The notes beneath the pieces are model-generated. The model did not search any database. It was not told the origin of the DNA and saw only the letters and a program-made list of their open reading frames with translations. The position numbers and the translations under genes were made by a program. Of a DNA stretch of 64,000 nt, positions 59,589-64,000 are shown one piece after another (the stretch's first letter is position 1; every line of letters begins with the position of its first letter). The DNA is from Cristatella mucedo. Taxonomy: Eukaryota; Bryozoa; Phylactolaemata; Cristatellidae. The DNA lies in contig WPIO01000026.1 of assembly GCA_009760855.2 (NCBI GenBank), positions 1,396,001 to 1,460,000 of the forward strand, written 5' to 3'.

Positions 59589-60622
59589 CTTCGCTCGGCG
59601 GGGCGTCGCAGTGTCGCCACAAGTGCGTAATGATAAAATCCAAGATGGCGAAACGACCGCAGCCGGGCGATAGGGCCAGCTAACCCTAGCGTTCCTCGCT
59701 GGCGTGGCGCGCCATCTGCTCGCGGACTGCAAACCTTTCACAGAAACACACGCTAATCCTTCAATATGCAGCTTGACCAAGCCATTTATGACGAATGCGC
59801 GCCGACAACGCCCCAACGACGCACCGAATACGCCCAACTCAAGCCACTGCGTACAACCAACTAGAAAACAATAAGCTACCCGGGCGGATGTTGTGGCATC
59901 GCGTGACCACAACCGCCAATAGAAGCGTAGGTAAATAGGAAACAGGTCACGTGGTGTTTTGGCCCGCCCCGCTCATGCTGGAGCGCTGTCGGGAAGGAAC
60001 TGACGTCATTCAGCGATCCGTTTCGACCCGCGGTCGTGCTTAACTTGCTAGGCGGTCGCCTCGCGTTGTCGTTCTTTCGCACAAAGAATAGACGAGGTAA
60101 ATTTTACGTTGTTTTACCTAATCTTTTCCGCTAAATGCTCTAGTCGAGGTCCGCTTGCATGTTTACTTTGTGTCCGCGGCGTGTGGCCTCGGTGCCGTGC
60201 CGTTCCGCTCATTGATTAACTTGTATTTCCTGGGGACACGGCCGGTATAGAAGTGAGTACTTGACATGCCGATGTGCTGGCCGATTTCCTAGCGTCTTTT
60301 TTTATGCACTTAGCTTACTTGCGCTTTCTCCTGCGGAGTGTCGTCGAAGCTCGCAGCATGCTGCTGGTGCCGTCGCGTCTCGGCTGCGCAGCCGTCGCCT
60401 CTCGGCTGCGCCGCCGTCGCCTCTAGTGATGCCGCGTTTTTTACGTTTATGGCTTCGAGGGTCCGCAGATGGGCGCGGTAGAATTTCGTTCAGCCGTCAT
60501 ATGCGCTACCGACTTTGAGTCGCTAGCTCGCTAATTGTTGTGCGCGCGCTGTCGGATTCTCGCACAATGCCTCAGCGTCGGTTTTAGGCGGTGTGCCCTG
60601 CCGGCATTGGGAGAGCTCAGAT
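59589..60622. promoter_or_regulatory. Candidate bidirectional promoter
   Basis: About 1 kb between two divergent coding starts, rich in CpG (nine in 60001-60060). Motifs seen: YY1-like CAAGATGGCG (59641-59650), E-box CACGTG (59948-59953), GC box GCCCGCCCC (59962-59970) and full CRE TGACGTCA (60001-60008). Two plus-strand splice-donor-like sites (ACGAG-GTAAAT near 60095, AGAA-GTGAGT near 60252) may mark non-coding first exons. Start sites cannot be read from sequence alone. Confidence 0.6.
60369..60424. repeat. 22-bp GC-rich tandem repeat
   Basis: Two full copies and one partial copy of GCCGTCGC-TCTCGGCTGCGC, within the presumed 5' region of the plus-strand gene. Confidence 0.9.
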
Positions 60623-60920
60623 ATGCCAGTGGCTAGCCCGGAGAATTTAAGTGCTTGCCCAGAAATTTCGATCAAACCTGCGGATATTAGTGTCTTCTCG
60701 GAGAAGGCGATCTGCGAACAAGTTAGTAGTGACCGAGCCACTACTCAGGCGAATCTGCCGCCCGGCCCACACGCTAGCCCAAACCCGACCTCCTCGAGCT
60801 GCACGCCCATTATTCAGCCGGTGCTCGACTCCAGCGGAAGCGCTGGGCCAAACGCAGCGCGTCAGCAGCAGGTGCCGTACGACCTGCGGAGGACCTCGGC
60901 GAGGAAGCGGACAATACGAG
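60623..60920 (+). CDS. Candidate first coding exon, unknown protein
   Basis: ATG at 60623 (G at -3) opens 99 codons: MPVASPENLSACPEIS..., a Ser/Pro/Ala-rich probably disordered stretch, then VPYDLRRTSARKRTIR, a basic segment that could bind nucleic acid or act as a nuclear signal. The frame meets a strong donor, ACGAG-GTGAGC, at 60920/60921, leaving phase 1. Past the donor the frame continues only 15 codons. A short upstream ORF (ATG at 60567, six codons) precedes it. The protein family is not recognised and later exons are not identified. CpG-rich context and the divergent PNRC gene support its being real. Confidence 0.5.
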
Positions 60921-61774
60921 GTGAGCCATGTGCGGCCTCGGCATCGAGAAATGGACCACGTTCGTAGTTGGCTGACTACTGACGGCGGCATTTGAGCGGC
61001 TGGCAGGGTGGGTACAGTACGATCGTAGACGTGTCACGCTGGTGCTTTGTTTCTAACGCAGCCATCAATCCTGGTTCTTCTCCCGAGTCCCACCAACCTG
61101 GTCTCCTAGTCACCTTGTGGGCCGTTTACTCAGCTCACTTCCGTTGATTCCATCCGCATTATGGCCCGATCTTATCTGCGGCAGATGAAAGCTTGAGTGG
61201 CTTGTAGCCTTCGAGAGATACACGACCGTGCACTGGGGGGGGGGGGGGGTTAGTGTGAAATGCAACTCGTGTCTGAACGTGGCTTGTTCTGTGCTTCACT
61301 GTGTGTCACTATGCTCCCAGCTTGGCATATTGTCATCCCTTCACGTCCGAAGCACTGACTTGTTTGTCGATCTCGAGCACTCACACCAGTCATGAAGTTT
61401 AATGTAACAAGTTCATGTAAGTTCAAATCAAGTGGCACACCCCATATGCCATATGGAAGGCACGGAAGTCAGCTGCATAGGTCTTGCTGGGTAGTCACGT
61501 TTGGCTATTCAAGGATACCTGGCCGAAATCGCATTGTTCTATATTGCATGATGGTTTGTAGGCAGGCAGCTTGATGTTTGCTAGTTGTGCAACTTCTTAG
61601 TACCTAGATGTTTACGATAGTTTCTTCAAAGTTATGTCAGTGTAACTCTTACTTCATCTTAAAAGATCATACTAGCGATTGCTGCTTTATATGCAGATAA
61701 TGGTTTAATTTAGGTGCATACTGCCCATACTGCTTCATTTCAGGCGTGCTGTTTTTGCAGCCTCTTAAGTGTGT
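60921..61774. other. Presumed intron or intergenic DNA
   Basis: It begins with the donor of the preceding exon. It has a G-run at 61237-61249 and no recognised exon or repeat family. Confidence 0.35.
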
Positions 61775-61912
61775 AAACCCGAGGGTGAAATGTTGGTCAA
61801 ATGTGAATGTATTTGATGACCAAGGTCTTGGGCTCGAGCCCCGTGGCATTTGTGAAACACCTGAATACGGATTCTCTTAGGGCACTATACGAATGAAGTA
61901 TATTTTTATCTG
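61775..61912 (+). mobile_element. SINE2, degraded
   Basis: GATGACCAAGGTC, B-box region TTGGGCTCGAGCCC, GTGGCATTTGTGAAACACCTG, ATTCTCTTAGGGCACTATACG and a weak A/T end. Confidence 0.75.
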
Positions 61913-62159
61913 TGCACGCTTAGTAATCTTGCCGTAGGCATGCCTGTTTTACACAAGTTATGAGATCAGTGCAATCGTGCTGCGCAGCGCTGTGCTGTGC
62001 GTACGTGCTGTCTAAGTGAAGGCGCAGAGGACGCATCGGAGGATTGGTGTCCAACGGCCTAAACTGTGAAAGTTAAACGCCTGGATGCCCGTGTCTTAGT
62101 CTTTGCTGTAAATCTGCCTGCTTGCTTTCGTGCATCATTTTGCTTATTTGTGCAGCATT

Positions 62160-62759
62160 CAATGGCAACCGTAGCATGTCTCCTGTCACATCTGCATGCA
62201 ATCTGGATGTCTTGTTCTAAAGTGACCTTTCACTAAACGACCACATCAGCTCCGAGGTCAAGTCTGCCTACTTTCATCTAACCACCCTTGCAAAAATGTA
62301 GGCTGCTTAGATAATTATACCACTGCCAAGCTGGTCTGTGCATTTATGACTTCCCGACTAGACTTCTATAACTCACTCACTACTCGAATGTCGTTCACCT
62401 GGCTTGGCAATAGGATGTTGCCGTGCAAGTTCTGTAGATAAGCTTGTTTGTCGTGAGCGATGCAACTGCTACATTACACACTTCTCACCGACCCGTACTG
62501 GCTCCTCATCAAGAATCGCATTGACGAAAGTTTTGTCACTCACTTTAAGGTCCCTTCAGTCTTTTACTCTAGCCCGCCTGTCCGAACTACTTACTTCCCC
62601 CACTCTGGCTAGGCGTCGTACCGTCTGCTCTTCTGACTTGAATTTGAACCTGTATGATTGCCACTGGTACATTGTGTCAAGTCGTTGGGCTGTGCCTCTA
62701 ACCAACTTCAAAGCCGTTGGAGACCGTGCCTTTAGTTCATATGCTCCCAAAGCCTGGGA
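62160..62759 (+). mobile_element. LINE family A, RT C-terminal half
   Basis: The plus strand includes AAAGTGACCTTTCACTAAACG, CATCAGCTCCGAGGTCAAGTC, AAGCTGGTCTGTGCATTTATG, TGTTTGTCGTGAGCGATGC and AACTTCAAAGCCGTTGGAGA. The frame at 62404-62760 ends FKAVGDRAFSSYAPKAWD. Homology stops at CCTGGGAC (about 62758). Confidence 0.85.
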
Positions 62760-62845
62760 CATTCTTACGAAACGACAACTACTCTACTGCTGCCGACCAG
62801 CCATCATTGTTCTGACTGGTTCAGCAACGCTCACTTCCTTTCAGC
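62760..62845 (-). pseudogene. PNRC-like gene fragment
   Basis: On the minus strand GTG AGC GTT GCT GAA CCA encodes VSVAEP and continues VRTMMAGRQQ-stop. This matches MSVAEPVRTMMAS at the start of the PNRC-like protein. The core match (62799-62833 against 59553-59587) is 34 of 35 bases, and weaker similarity extends on both sides. The initiator ATG is GTG and a stop follows, so it is non-functional. Confidence 0.75.
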
Positions 62846-63046
62846 GGTCCTGAGCTGCTACTTCTATGCTACTCACTACCTCAACTGCTCTCCCGACTCT
62901 GCTATGCTTCCCACTTTCTCTTTGTTTTCGTGAAATGAAGTCTGTTGGCTACCGAATGCCTACCGAGAGCCGCTTGGGCTGTGAGTGCGCTATAAAAACC
63001 CTTCTGTGTAACACCCAGATAGCCTTTTGGAGTTATAGAGATACAT

Positions 63047-63067
63047 TACATTACATTACATTACATT
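63047..63067. repeat. (ATTAC)n short tandem repeat
   Basis: Four copies of a 5-bp unit. Confidence 0.93.
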
Positions 63068-63194
63068 ACTCTCGGTGATGTCACTTCGTGCCCGACCCCA
63101 CCCAGCATCCATACAGTATCTGTTTCGTCCTTGTGAGTTGTCCTCTATTTGCTCAAGGTAAATGTTTTTACAGATAGACAGGCTTTCTTTTGGG

Positions 63195-63272
63195 TGCATA
63201 TATGGTGCCTAGAATTAAATTTAGTTCTCTTAGGGTGCAGTTCAAACGTTTTGCTATATTATTATGATCTCA
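63195..63272 (+). mobile_element. LINE 3' tail
   Basis: GGTGCCTAGAATTAAATTTAG, TTCTCTTAGGGTGCAGTTC and TATTATTATG, a degraded family tail. It may belong to the LINE body at 62.2-62.8 kb. Confidence 0.65.
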
Positions 63273-64000
63273 CTTCTAAATGCAGCTGGTAGTGAAATGA
63301 GTACTCGATCGTTTTACGCTCGGAGAGCCAAGCCTGTATGATTAAAAATAAACCAGCTACCTAAGGCTGCCGGCCTGGGACTGGATGCCGAAAAAGAATC
63401 ATGTCCCGACCTAATGGTGAAATTCTCGGAGAAGTCGAAGCTTTTCTGCCTCTACGATCGGCTCAGGCCGTCAGATGCCTCTGGGCACCTATCATTGGTC
63501 AGGCACGTTCTGCATTTGGAGTTCACTTCACGTTCAGGATCAGATACTAGTCTCAGGCCGGCAGAGCCATCCGGCTGTCTGGACCATTGCATGGCAGCCG
63601 AGCTATTACTTAGTAATCCTTGGTGGGTAACCTTTGTCCTTCAGTTAATCCATCCTGCTCTAGAACTAGCTTTGCAGGAGGCAGCAGCTGCAGGGGTGGA
63701 GAGAGAATCCTGTGTGCTGCTGTGACAATGCTGCTATCAAATGGTGTGCTGCTGCTGGTATGCTGCTTGACTGCCCGAGGTAGGAGGTACAGCCAGCCAT
63801 AGCGGCCGAGTAGACGAATTATATCGGTGTCTTGGAGCTGCCGGAAGGGAACCGAGTGCCTCTTGTCTGGGAAGTGTGCAGTAAATGGTGCTTGCCTACA
63901 TCTGCCTACATGTAGGTATACTGGGCTGGTTGGCTGGCTGAGGATAGCGATGGCACTGAGTGAGGTTGGTGGTAATGTCTTAAGTGCAGTATTTTTCCAG
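63273..64000. other. No gene assigned; one 103-codon frame
   Basis: A plus-strand frame at 63414-63725 (MVKFSEKSKLFCLYDRLRPS...) is open but has no recognised domain and no clear splice sites. Treat it as non-coding unless expression is shown. Confidence 0.3.

Noticed and set aside
59589-59912. N-terminal extension of the PNRC-like protein (open to 59912)
   Set aside because: The extra 108 codons have no family match and lie in CpG-rich promoter-like DNA. The ATG at 59588 has a better context and gives a typical family length.
63414-63725. A 103-codon frame as a gene
   Set aside because: No recognised domain, splice sites or conserved motif; it was kept only as an unassigned frame.

Overview
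This is an animal (metazoan) nuclear genome window, probably from an aquatic invertebrate. That is inferred from non-LTR retrotransposons of the CR1/L2/Rex1-like clade, tRNA-derived SINEs, abundant simple repeats, GT-AG style exon ends, and a PNRC-type decapping-coactivator gene. No bacterial gene organisation is present, and I cannot name the species.

Most of the window is repeat-rich intergenic DNA. At least twenty LINE fragments cover roughly a quarter of it on both strands. They fall into a main family (A) with a 3' tail of the form CTAGAAAGAGATTAAGTTCTCTGAGGGCGC... followed by (ATT)n, and one or more diverged relatives (B) with tails of the form CTGAATAGAGATTAAGTTCTC. All are 5'-truncated: no endonuclease domain was seen, and the reverse-transcriptase (RT) frames are broken. 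The longest copy is 33046-35870, and its best close relative is 47728-48638. Two SINE families are interspersed. SINE1 has a tRNA-like head and ends in a GTTAAATCAGCTAG-type tail. SINE2 has a tRNA-like head and a tail shared with the LINEs. Several insertions are nested: SINE1 in a LINE at 4.8 kb, a LINE in a LINE at 35.5 kb, and LINE B sequence inside LINE A at 33.6-34.1 kb. Two candidate MITE/foldback elements are seen, one at 3.03-3.44 kb with a telomere-like core and one at 28.60-28.89 kb with pogo-like ends.

The only confident gene region is 59.18-60.92 kb. A 136-aa PNRC/EDC1-like protein lies on the minus strand. A candidate 99-aa first coding exon, ending in a strong splice donor, lies on the plus strand. 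The two are head to head across about 1 kb of CpG-rich DNA with CRE, E-box, GC-box and YY1-like motifs, so a shared bidirectional promoter is likely. A short fragment matching the start of the PNRC coding sequence lies 3.2 kb away inside a LINE remnant (62.76-62.85 kb).

Long simple repeats (CA, TA, CT, GA, CAG and a 10-bp GAGGCAGACA minisatellite) account for the longest open frames at 14.7-15.2 and 22.2-23.0 kb, which are not genes. Two CpG-richer blocks (36.5-37.9 and 48.8-50.4 kb) have broken coding-like frames and may be old LTR-type or other elements; I could not assign them.
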